From: Adineta steineri
Lineage: Eukaryota; Rotifera; Eurotatoria; Adinetida; Adinetidae
Direction of reading: 5' to 3'
NCBI GenBank assembly: GCA_905250115.1
Contig: CAJNOI010000281.1
Span: 1-64,000, forward strand
Length of the DNA: 64,000 nucleotides
The translations under genes were made by a program, and so were the position numbers. The notes under the pieces are model-generated. The model had not been told where the DNA came from and ran no database searches. It saw nothing but the letters and a program-made list of their open reading frames with translations. The stretch's first letter is position 1. The number at the start of each line of letters is the position of its first letter. Of the stretch, positions 48,853 through 60,431 are shown in pieces.

Positions 48853-49998
48853 AAAATGCGATGCGAAGCTCGATATAGAAGTTAACGATGACTTCAAAGT
48901 TTTCAGATATTTCTGAATATTCACGATTGTTTTAGGATCGAGTGAAATTTACGTATTGTCACAATACAGGGAACATTAATTCAACAGATGAGTTCATCTG
49001 ATTTAAGAATTTAAACTAACATAAGTTGAAAGAATACTGATCATTCATTGTTTAATAGTTTATCAAGGATGCAAAATATGTCTTATGTTTTTATCAAGCT
49101 TGGAAAAATCACAATTCTTGTATATTATGACGTTTATAAATTCTGAAAACAGGCTTGTACCGATCGTGACAGTATTCCATTTTAAACATAATTAGTTTTT
49201 ATACTTTTTAACGCTATATCCTCAAAAATTGGTTGCAAAAACAAAACGCTCAGTATAACTAGAACCAAATCGAATAGAGTTCTATTACACATAATCAATA
49301 CTCATACCATAAGTCCAATAAGTAGAAACAGTTCAACTAGGGTACTCTCACTCCAGTTCTACACTGACACAGATGACTACATATACTAAAAGCAATTACT
49401 TGAAAAAATACTTTTTCTTAAAGAATTTTTTCTGAATTATTTGCTTATTTTTATTTCTTTCTGATTGTTCGTATCTATAGTCATAATCATAATGAAAGAT
49501 TTTGATATTTCTAATAGAACAAAAACTGCAATATTTTTATTTATAATGTTGCTACATCTAAAATAAAGAAACATATTTTTTTAAAACAGCTATTGTATAA
49601 AATAAATATTTCAGACAAATTTGTCCAACAACAGACCAAATTATAATAAAACTCGTCATTTATGAAAGTGATGATCTAATTTTTTCCGTCGATTCACACG
49701 TCTAACTCTATTTCAAGAGAACAAATTCCGTACCATCTTATAAAATATATATATTTGATTTTACGATCAAATGATAATATAGTTTGAATAAAAATAAATA
49801 AAAAATAAATTAATTTAAACTTTGCTGACTATTACCGAGAATACAATATTCATATCTATTATATATCATTTTATATCGATATAACAATCGTAACAAAAAC
49901 TTTGTGTACAGTTGTTATAGTAATTCTGCCATTCTGCAGTTGACGACATTGTTTTTGGTTTTTCTTTCAACAAGTAATTGCAACATCATGTGAAACCG
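48853..49998. other. Intergenic region
   Basis: No gene or clear repeat seen. It should contain the promoter of the LRR gene. Confidence 0.4.
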
Positions 49999-52900
49999 AT
50001 GACAAAACAAACACCTACTCATTTAATCGGAGGAAAAAATAATAACACATCATATAAATCTACGCAGCACGCATTTCATAAACAGTCAAGGATGGCAAAC
50101 CAAACTGTTGCTAGCTTTCATACGTTACCGGTAGAACTTGTCTACCGAATCCTGGATTGTGAATCGGATTTCACACTTATATGTTCAATGAAAAACATAT
50201 GTGAACGATTCAATACGATCTTAGACAGCTACGATCGATACCAGGTAAATTTTTTTCTATTACGATTGTTTAGTTTTCATCTATTGACTCCAATAAAATA
50301 TACACGAATAAATTATTTCTAACTCAAAATAATTCATTAGTGATATGATGACAATATGAACATAGTGTTCTTATAACCAAAAGAAAATAAATTCCTTTTT
50401 TCCTTTCATTTCAATTTCATTTAAATATTTCACGTTTCAAACTAGGTATGATGTCATAAACATACAATGTTTACATAAGAACGAAAAAAAAGGAAAAAAA
50501 CATTATTATTTGCTTTTTGCGTGTATCAAAGCACCTTTTCCTTTAAATACCATTTCGATAATTAAGATCTGCTTTTGAAAGAAATTAACGGTCGATTAGA
50601 CAGTTTATCCTGTTATAGATAACGTCTTCCATATTTCTTCGTGAAATATCTCCGACAAACACTTTTTTTGAGAACATGAGTGACTACCGATGCAGATAAT
50701 GGATGTGGGTGTCAGTGGAGACAAGATTGACTCACAGTGATATTCACATTCTTGTTCAGTCATATCAATCCTACCCATTTTATCAAGGTAGAATTTTTCT
50801 TGAAAGAATACGACTTCTAAAGCAAATATCTTTCCAAAATCATTCCTGCGTAACGGATTTCATCTCAAACACACTTTCTTAAGCACGAAATTTCGAGAAT
50901 AATTCGTCAGGATTATTGTTTACACAATGCTTCACCTTGCATTCGTCTTCCACTCATAATGAATCTAACATTATGGAGCAAATTGTGTAACTTTTCCCTT
51001 TTTATAAATTAGTGTTGCTTCATGAATACAACTCTGTGCTAGCATCGACCGAAATTATCAAAATCAGTATATATTCTCACTTAAATGAATCATACGGATC
51101 AATAAGATTCAGTTCGATACTCACACGGAGTTCAGATGCAAAAACATATAACGATTCTGAATCATAAACATGAACAAAAATTGTCTACTAACTACTGACA
51201 AGAAACTATGTTTTGTGATACCTACAGAACACTAACAAACACTTCATCATACTTTACTACGTTCTAAATCATTCACTGCAATACATTCCCATTTGGGCTT
51301 ATAATAATACGCTTCACAATTCTTTCGCGTCCAAGTCCTTTATAAACTATTTTCAATTAGCTAAAAATTTTTCCTACTTTGAGAAACATTCACAAAGTGC
51401 ACTAACTCATATATCAAAACATTCTGTCCCAAATTCACTCTTGTTAACATAGTTTTAGTCGAGATTTTTACTAATCATCATCATACACTGTGTAGCATCT
51501 AACATTTTATGAATATTCACATTGGTATCCATAGCGTCTATAATTGGGAAAGAGCAACATTTATTTTACTACTCTAACCACATAAAACAGCGTCTAACTA
51601 TTCTTTCTCTCCATCTGTACTGTCCCTTTCCCTCTACTTTTCTATTTAGAAACTCACCATGCTGAATCTCTTGCAAAATAACATCGGACATAAAGCTGCA
51701 CGACGTTTGGCCCGTGCATTAAAACACAACACAGTAGTTCTCATTCTCTCTGTATCTACACCTTGTCCCTACTTTTACTTTTCAACTAGACACTGATCAC
51801 ACTGTATCTGACACAAAATGAAATCCGAGATAAAGGTACATGATATTTGGCCCATGCATTACAATACAACAAAGTAACTCTCATTCTCTCTTTCTCTATA
51901 ATAGTCTTCACTTCTACTTATTCACATAGACACTCACCAAGCTGGGCCTCTCAGGCAATGAAATCGGAGATAAAGGTGCACGATGTTTGGCTCATGCATT
52001 AGAACACAATACAGTAATTCTCATTCTCTCTTTATCTACACCTTGTCTCTACCTTTACTGTTTCAACTAGACACTAATCACATTGCAACTAATGTACAAT
52101 AAAATCGAAGCTGTTGGGGCGCAATATATCTGCCATGCATTACAACACAACAAAGTAACTCTCATTCTCTCTTTCTCTATACCACATCTTTACCTCTACT
52201 GCTTCATCTAGACACTTGAGACGCTAGATCTCTCGAGCAATAAAATCGGAGATGTTGGAGCACAATCTTTAAGTGATGCATTAGAACACAACACAGTAAC
52301 TTCCATTCTCTCTTTATCTATACCATGTCTTGACCGCTACTACTTCATCTAGACACTCATTACACTAAGTATAGCAGACAATGAAATTGGAGATGTTGGA
52401 GCACAATCCTTGGGTAACGCATTAGAACATAACGCAGTAACTTACATTTTCTCTTTACCTTTACCCTATCTCTATCGATACTACTTCATCTAGACACTCA
52501 TCACACTAGATCTTCGATATAATCAAATCGGAGTTGTTGGAGCACGATGTTTAGGTGATGCATTACAACACAACAAAGTAAGTCACAATCTCTTTATCTA
52601 TACCATGTCTTTACCTCTACTATTTCATCTAGACACTTACCACACTAGATCTCTGGCACAATCAAATCGGAGATATTGGAGCACAATCATTGGGTAACGC
52701 ATTAGAACATAACACAGTAACTCTCATTCTCTCTTTATCTACACCTTGTCTCTACCTCTACTGCTTTATCTAGACACTCATCACACTAAATATTCAGAGC
52801 AATCAAATCGGAGATGTTGGAACACAATTCTTGGGTAGCGCATTAGAGTACAATACAGTAACTCTCATTCTCTCTTTATTTGTATCATGGCTTCACCTCT

Positions 52901-54285
52901 ACTACTTCATCTAGACACTCATCACACTAAATCTTGAATATAATCGAATTGAAGATGTTGGAGCACAATCTTTAAGTGATGCATTACAAAAAAATACAGT
53001 AACTATCATTATCTCTTTATTTATACCATGTCTTTGGCTTCACTATTTCATCTAGTCACTCACTACACTAGGTCTCCCGATGAATCAGATCGGTCATGCT
53101 GGAGCACAATCCTTGGGTAATGCATTACAACACAACACAGTAACTCTCATTCTCTCTTTATCTTTACCCTGTCTTTACCTCGACTTCTTTCTCTAGACAC
53201 TCGTCACACTAGAACTCTGGAGCAATAAAATCGGAGATGTTGGAGCACAATATTTAGGCAATGGATTACAACACAACACAGTAACTTACATTCTCTCTCT
53301 ATCTATAACATGTCTTGACCTTTACTCTTTCATTTAGACACTCACGAAGCTATCTCTCTCGAGCAATGAAATTGGAGATGTCGGAGCACAATCATTGGGT
53401 AACGCATTACAACATAACACAGTAACTCTTATTCTCTCTTTATCTACACCTTGTCTCTATCGATACTACTTCATCTAGACACTCATCACACTATATATTG
53501 GGGGGAATCAAATTGAAGATGCTGGAGCACAGTCGTTGGGTAACGCATTAAAACATAACACAGTAACTCGCATTCTCTCTTTATCTATACCACGTGTTTA
53601 CCTCTACTGTTTCATACAGACACTTACGACACTAGATCTCTCGAGCAATCAAATCGGAGATGTTGGAGCACAATCTCTAGGTAATGGATTACAACACAAC
53701 ACAGTAATTATAATTCTCTCTTTATCTATACCATGTCTTGACCTCTACTACTTCATCTAGACACTCACCACACTGGATCTTCAATATAATCAAATCGGAG
53801 TAGTTGGAGCACGATTTTTAGCTGATGGATTACAACACAACAAAGTAACTCACAATCTCTCTTTATCTATACTATGTCCTTACCTCCACTACTTCATCTA
53901 GAGCCTCACCACACTAGATCTTGAACATAATCAAATCGGAGATGGTGGAGCACAACATTTGGGCCATGCATTACAATACAACACAGTAACTCTCATGCTC
54001 TCTTTATCTATACCGTATCTTTACCTCTATTGCCTCACCTAGACACTCACCACACTAAATCTTGAATGGAATGAAATCGGCGATGTTGGGTTGCAATGCT
54101 TGGTCGATGGATTACGACACAACACAGTAATTCTCATTCTCTTTATATCTCTAGAACATCTTTGCCTCCATTTTTCTATCTAGACACTTACCGAACTACA
54201 CGCCATGAATACTTTGGATGAGTGCGATGCACTGAATACGATCTATGAATTACTTGAACGAAATGGAACAGGAAGAAAAGCGTGA
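49999..54285 (+). CDS. F-box-like and leucine-rich-repeat (RNI-type) protein, one LRR per exon
   Basis: Exon 1 (49999-50244; a second in-frame ATG at 50092) encodes a short F-box-like motif, LPVELVYRILD, then CSMKN-x-C-x-R-F. After a 1405-bp intron come 18 exons of exactly 84 nt, starting at 51650, 51790, 51930, 52071, 52212, 52353, 52494, 52633, 52774, 52915, 53056, 53197, 53338, 53479, 53620, 53761, 53902 and 54043, and a terminal exon 54184-54285. All introns are phase 0. Each 84-nt exon is one 28-residue repeat (T-L-T-x-L-x-L-x-x-N-x-I-G-D-x-G-A-x-x-L-x-x-A-L-x-H-N-T), the ribonuclease-inhibitor/NLRC3 type. Full length is 619 codons, but exon 2 has an in-frame TGA (51841-51843); skipping it leaves 591 residues in frame. 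Probably a protein-binding solenoid. Possibly a pseudogene. Confidence 0.8.
50701..50752. repeat. Short fold-back with telomere-like arm (copy H) in the LRR gene's first intron
   Basis: G-rich arm GGATGTGGGTGTCAGTGG, a spacer and a decayed C-rich arm (CACAGTGATATTCACATTC). The weakest of the intronic copies. Confidence 0.35.
51650..54126 (+). repeat. Tandem array of 141-bp exon+intron units
   Basis: Eighteen copies of an 84-bp LRR exon; 15 of the 18 introns that follow are exactly 57 bp (the others 55 or 56). The introns are near copies of each other: they start GTAACTCTCATTCTCTC and end CTCTACTACTTCATCTAG with only scattered changes. Exon and intron sequence duplicated together as a unit. 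Confidence 0.92.
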
Positions 54286-56096
54286 ATCGTAGTATTAAAT
54301 GTATTTTGATGGGGAATAAACTGCTGATAATGATCATGGAAGTATTTTTTTCTGCTTTAATTTTCGGAGAAATAATAAAAAAACTACTTAGTTTCAAATT
54401 CAATCGATATTGTGGTGAAAACGTTTTGTTTTTTGGCGAGGGAGATGATGCTGTTCTTAAAAAATCGAACTTTTGCTGAAGAAATGGGCGAGGGTGTATC
54501 GCATGCAAAACTAAGCTGAGATTTTTTGTAGCAATATTAAAACTTTAAAAGGATCTTTTCTGGAAGGCTGAGCCAGAGAAGGTTTTATATGATAGTATCA
54601 AAACTCGGAAATATGATTTAGGATTACGAAGAACGATCAAAGGTTTCCTGTGATAATAGTAAAACTCTGAGACATTCTTTCTAGTATTACAAAAACGAAG
54701 AGTCGTGCCTGATCTTATTGAACCAGAAATAGTGTCTTCATTTACAGTGAACCGTAAAATATGCAGTAAAAATTAGTGCTGAATTCAGAATGATTCTGTG
54801 TTTAATACTGTTGAATCAAGTGTAACGGTTTTAGTTTCGTGGACTTCCTCGAGGCTTTGTAGTTGAATAGCTGAATCATCAAGAATTTATCAAGAGATAA
54901 AAAAAGTACAGTATGAACTATTTTGTAACTATGAAAATTCTGTTATCGAAGTGGCTTTGGGCTCGTTCAATAGTACTATCACATTTAGTAATATTATTTT
55001 TTTACTTAGTTTAATGTAGAGTAACATGTATTGAAAATGGTTTTTCGGTAGTATCAAATGAAATCGTATGGTGTTGTTGAAGTAACCTTGTAGCATACTG
55101 ATGAAAGAAAAGCAGATAATTCGTTTGCTGTACATGGAATGATCATGTGAAGAATTGTTGAAATGAAAATGAAAATAAATAGATTAGCAAGGAAGTATCG
55201 TCTATGGCATAGAGACAAAGCGATTATATAAAATTGCATTGTGTTGAATGTCACATTGAGTTCTAATATCATAATGAATTGGAAAAACCAGTAGTTCAGG
55301 TTTCTACACTTCATATACATGTTATGTAATAAAACTGATGAAAACATATTGTGAACGTGATTATATAATATCATACATTATATCTATATTTGACATAGAT
55401 ATGTGAATATTATTACATAAAATACGTATTTATTGATACATGATATAGTTAAGACTGAATGTATCGATAGCATTTTGGAAAAAAGAAGTCGTATATATTT
55501 TCACTGAATTAATGACGATTTTCTATTAATACATCCGAGATAATCATAGTCCATTGTCAATATCAGCTAGATGCATGAAGAATAGATTATGATTTGTTAG
55601 TTAATTGAAATGATTATATTGTCAAAACAAGTTATAATGAATACACTTCTATAATGTTCTGAACTATGTTCGAAGAAAATCCATGAAAGAGTAAATATTA
55701 TAATGTGCTTCTGTTTATTTCAGAATACCCTCAAGGAGAGTACAATATTATGCATTATGAATTGTAGATACACTTTACCTTATGAGAAAATTTCAAATGT
55801 TTTCAAATTATTATCATTTATTGTTGAATGATTTACAGAAAATATTTGAATGTTTATAAAAGAGCGCTTCAGTTCAATTTTCATTGAAAATGCCGTTGGA
55901 ACCATTGATAAAATAGCAGTATTTTTTCAAAGATGTTTAAAAAACAATTGTATTTCATAGAAAATGAATGTAGTTTCAATACATTGAGTAAAATAATCTG
56001 AACAATATCGAAAGTATGATAATCAATTAAAACAAAACTAAAGAGTAGATATGTTGACTTTGATTACGAAGCGCCTTTCTATTCATCATTAGTATA
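54286..56096. other. Intergenic region
   Basis: About 1.8 kb with no gene recognised. The frames present (about 65-106 codons) are isolated and without family features. Confidence 0.45.
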
Positions 56097-57253
56097 ATGA
56101 CACAATCATCAGATAGTTCAAATAAATCATATCTACAAAGAGAAATATCAAGTCAACAAAATCTTTCATATTTAACTACAGTTGATTATCTTCTTGTTCG
56201 ACAAATATTTGATACAGAACAATTAGTTCAAACTCTTGTTGGAATTACTGCACGAGTTAAATTTGGAATTTTTAATAATTTAAATCAACAGATTTGTTTT
56301 GCTTATGAAGGTAATTTGAAAAGATTTTTTTATTAGTCTTCTAATTTTATAATTAAGAATCTAATTGTTTTGAACGTTTCTGTTGTGGATCAAATCGTAG
56401 TTTTATTATACATATTGTCAATAACTCTAATCAGGTTTCAAAACAAAGGAAAATTATTTATTATTTTTTGTAATAAAAAATAGGAAATTATTCGAATTGA
56501 ACGAAATCGAAAATTTTGTACAGGAATTTGTTTTTGTTTTGCAAATTCTTGTGATTGTTGTACTGAAGAAGCTTTTGTTGAATCACCACCTGGAACTTAT
56601 ATTGGTAAAATTCGACAAAAGTTTGTAACAATATATTCAATAATTAATCATCAGATATATCTTTTCAAGAGCAAGTTGTTGTCGTACTCGATTTAATTTA
56701 ATCAACGAATCAAATGAAAAAATATTATCCATATCAAGTGATTATTGTATTTGTAATGGTCCTTGTTATTGTTGTTGTGAAAATAAATTTACAGTATAAA
56801 TGAATGAATAAAAAAAAAACCAAAAATTAATTTTTATATTTATTAATATAGATCATTGGATATGATGATCATACAGAAATTGGAGCAATTCATAAAAAAT
56901 ATGGTGAATTATACATAACATAAATTTCGCAAAAAAAAATATTATAAATATTTATTTTAGCTGGATTTATTCATGAAGCTTTTACAGATGTGGAATTGTT
57001 TACTATTACATGTAAATATATACACATATGTGTAGTAAAGTTAAAATGCCAATTATTATGATTTATAGTTTTTCTCATTCTTATCTTATTTTGTATGTTT
57101 TTAGTTCCAAAAGATCTTGATACGCGTCTGAAAGCTATTGGTTTAGCTGCACTTTTTCTTATCGTAAGAATGCATTTTATTAATTTCAAGGTCTTTTTTA
57201 TCGTTTTCTTATTTTTTAAGAATATAATGCATTTCACACAACAAAATCGCTAA
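56097..57253 (+). CDS. Phospholipid scramblase
   Basis: Eight exons (56097-56310, 56358-56434, 56484-56620, 56670-56793, 56852-56903, 56961-57011, 57105-57163, 57221-57253) give 248 residues. It matches the scramblase barrel: L-x-x-VDYLLV-x-Q, the N-C-F-x-R-F-C-C-G segment, EIIRIER, ESPPGTYIG, the Cys-rich YC-x-C-x-x-P-C-Y-C-C-C, GFIHEAFTDVE (Ca-binding-like segment) and FPKDLDTRLKAI, then a C-terminal hydrophobic helix ending FLINIMHF. The Pro-rich N-terminal tail of human PLSCR1 is absent. Cysteine clusters suggest palmitoylation at the membrane. Family members mediate calcium-linked lipid mixing or act as lipid-binding scaffolds; true scramblase activity is debated. Confidence 0.92.
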
Positions 57254-57968
57254 TAAACGAAATGATTCTTATTTCTGACGTAGACAGTTGAAATCAAATT
57301 ATGTAATAATAATAGATGATTTTCATGTTAATTTGTTGACCTGTTTTTTTGTTTTCGATGATATTATATATAGACAATCATATGTCCTAAGATGACGTCA
57401 ATAAAAGGTGATAAAGCAAAAAAATACGAACTAATCAATCATTAGAGACGAGACTTTTACGACGAAAGAATTATTGTTGCACTGTTATTAGTCATACTAT
57501 TTTCAAAAAATATAAACATTCATCAGTGAATTGATATTAAAGTAAAAAAGAACGATATTTCAATCTAGAACATGAGTCATCGTTAGAATATTTAACCAAA
57601 TAAAAAGAAAAGAACAGAACAGAAGAAATATTTTTATATATATATAATACGACATATCGAGTCTGCACTACGTTTTCTTTTTTTTTGACTCATTCTTGAC
57701 ACAACACACACTCAAAACAAACGCATTATTATAGTGAAAGTTCTTTTTTTCCTTTGATTGTACAGTCATCACGATAGTAGTAGTATTTAAACTGAATACA
57801 GACACTATTTTTATATCTTAAACTTGAATTTTATAACGAAATGACGAATATATAGATATATATATAAACGACTATATAGACGCTTATGAATAATACTTTT
57901 TGTTTTTCTTTCTATTCTATATATCTGTATTCTAGATCATTATATTTCTTTATATTTATTCGTTGTTC
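57254..57968. other. Intergenic region
   Basis: AT-rich, with TATATA runs near 57640 and 57850; no gene seen. It probably holds the promoter of the DUSP gene. Confidence 0.45.
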
Positions 57969-59508
57969 ATGGCTTCATGTGCAGTTGAAATCACAGGATT
58001 AACAACAAACTATTGTCAGACAACAAATTCAATGAAACAATCATCTTCTTTTGAAACAATAAATCCACGATGTCAATTCAGTTTTCATGCTGATCCTTGC
58101 ATCATGGATCGAACAGCAATATTACAAAATCATGAATTAACAAAGAAAAGACAATTCAATCGAAGTCATACATATTCAGGTACGAATGAATTTCCAACTA
58201 TAATTACAGACAACAACAGCTGTTCGTCACAAGCTGTTCCAATAAATAATCATGAAAGTATGAAATAAATATATTCATTTGATTTTTGAATTAAATTATA
58301 TCTTTCTAGGTCTAGTCACATCAATTCGACCAAAAACATTATTTCCAAATGAGTCGATAAACAATCTATCTGTACCACGTTATCGAACATGTCTAAGTCA
58401 TCCATCGACAATATCTGACTCATTTCTCTCTAATGACGATAATACCTTATCACCTCCTAGTTTTACTTCATTACCTATACTTGAGTCTCCTCCAGCTAAA
58501 CGTCTTCGACCACAAACATTGAACTTTAAATCAACAAATCAATCTGTTCCTATTATAGCGATAATAAATTCTTCATCATCGTCATCCACTAATTTTATTG
58601 AATCCAGCGAATTAGTTAACAAATTAAATGAAAACAATGCAATAGTCATCTTTGATTGTGGTTCACCATTTCGTTATAATGAAAATCATATAATTCGATC
58701 CAATCTTCTTCATGTTTCTGATAAAGTTTCTCGTAGACGTTTTAAAACTAATCCAACAAAAAATTTAACAATTGATCTGGAACAATTAAATAATTGTGAT
58801 TCTATTATTTTATATGATGATAATATTAATAATGATCAACAATTATCAGCAGGAATCAAATGTGCATGTGAAATAATTCAACGTTCTCTTACAATCAAAT
58901 ATCCTTCAATATTTATACTTAAAAATTCTTTTGAAGAATTTGCAAAACTTTATCCAAATCTATGTGAATCTTCACAAACATCATTATTTACACCAAATGA
59001 TCTACCATCATCATCGTCATCATCAACTCCTAGTTTAGATCCTTTAAATTATCCAATGACACATATTATCGATGGTTTATTTATTGGTAGTGAATCTAAT
59101 GCTAAAAATTTAGAAGAATTAACTTCAGAAAATATTCGACATATTATTAATGTAACATCTCATGTGCCCTTATATCATTCAGAACAATGCCATTATTATC
59201 ATATACCAGCTGATGATACACAAAAACAAAATTTATTAGATTATTTCGATGATGCTTATAGATTTATACAAAATGCAATAGAAAATAATGAAAAAGTACT
59301 TGTTCATTGTGTGGCTGGAATAAGTCGATCACCAGCTATAGTTATTAGTTTTTTAATGCGTTATGCACATATGACAATGAATGATGCTTATGAATTTGTC
59401 AAAGAAAAACGTTCCATTGTTTCACCAAATCTTAATTTCATGGGACAATTACTTCAATATGAAAAAAAATTAAGAGACCAAAACGAAATACTTTCGAACA
59501 AAAATTAG
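57969..59508 (+). CDS. MAP-kinase phosphatase-type dual-specificity phosphatase
   Basis: Exons 57969-58257 and 58310-59508 give 495 residues. The N-terminal region is Ser/Thr-rich and disordered. A rhodanese/CDC25-like domain (about 200-330) carries ELVNKLNENNAIVIFDCG and a basic SRRRFK patch that resembles a kinase-docking motif. The C-terminal DSP domain (about 350-485) has the general-acid loop IPADD and the catalytic signature VHCVAGISRSP with Cys430. The domain order is that of MKPs such as DUSP8, DUSP10 and DUSP16, which dephosphorylate Thr and Tyr of JNK/p38. Which subfamily is not resolved by eye. Confidence 0.9.
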
Positions 59509-60431
59509 TTGTTGTTTTTTTAAACGTTATGCTTTTTATTGTATATTTTCTTTTTTGTTAAATTATTGTTTACTTTTTTGTTCATTGAAATTCAGCACAA
59601 AAAAACTAGATAATTTTAAAATGTAGGTGACGATGATTTATTCACGAAAAAAAACCCATTACTTATGATTAGTAGGAAATTGTCTATTAGTAATCTGACA
59701 CGTAATAACAGTTACTCATCGTATAGTGACTGATGTAAAACATTTGACACTACAATACAAATGATTTCAATTGCGTTCTTACAATATATAATGTAATGAG
59801 AAAAAGCTTCCGCAACATCAGCTGCATGTTACGCAATAGATGAGTAATATGACTTTTAATTGGTAGGGTCATATTACTAAAGGTGCAACAGTCGGAAGTA
59901 AAATATATTGAATGTAAATAACGAACTTAGCAGAATTTATAATTTAAAAAATTATTTATAATCTATATATATGAAGATATAAATAGATACTTTTTAGACA
60001 TCCATAATAAGTAATAATGTATAGAATGATAAAAATAGATACATTATATAATTTCATAGGAGTAAATTAATCTATATTTTATTAATGTATTTTATTATAA
60101 CTTGAAGTAATCCATGAAAATAATCTTATAAATAGTCATTTCCTCCTTCGATATAGTTTTAATAATTATTGAAATATTTATTCTAGTCTGTTGAAGTTTT
60201 GTCCTAATATTAAATATTTGTTAGGTTGACATATATATCTTGTATTTTGAATTCATAGTCATATTTATATATAAAATAAAACACAATAATTTATATCAAT
60301 ATTTAACTGTGAAAATATAAGGTCTCTTATTTATAAGTTTAGTCTAATATCGACAAAAAGTCTCACAGTTTTTTGTTAATGTGAAAATACTATACAAAAA
60401 AAAAACAAAGAACAACAATAAATTGTTTTTT
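59509..60431. other. Intergenic region between convergent genes
   Basis: No gene seen. It contains the 3' ends of the DUSP and DGK transcripts, with A/T-rich tracts. Confidence 0.45.

Noticed and set aside
53536..53760. Open frame running through an LRR exon, its intron and the next exon
   Set aside because: The middle is the 57-nt intron read through by chance; the same intron contains stops in other units, and GT-AG borders are conserved in all copies.
54188..54508. 106-codon minus-strand frame after the LRR array
   Set aside because: It overlaps the terminal LRR exon antisense, and nothing in it resembles a known protein.
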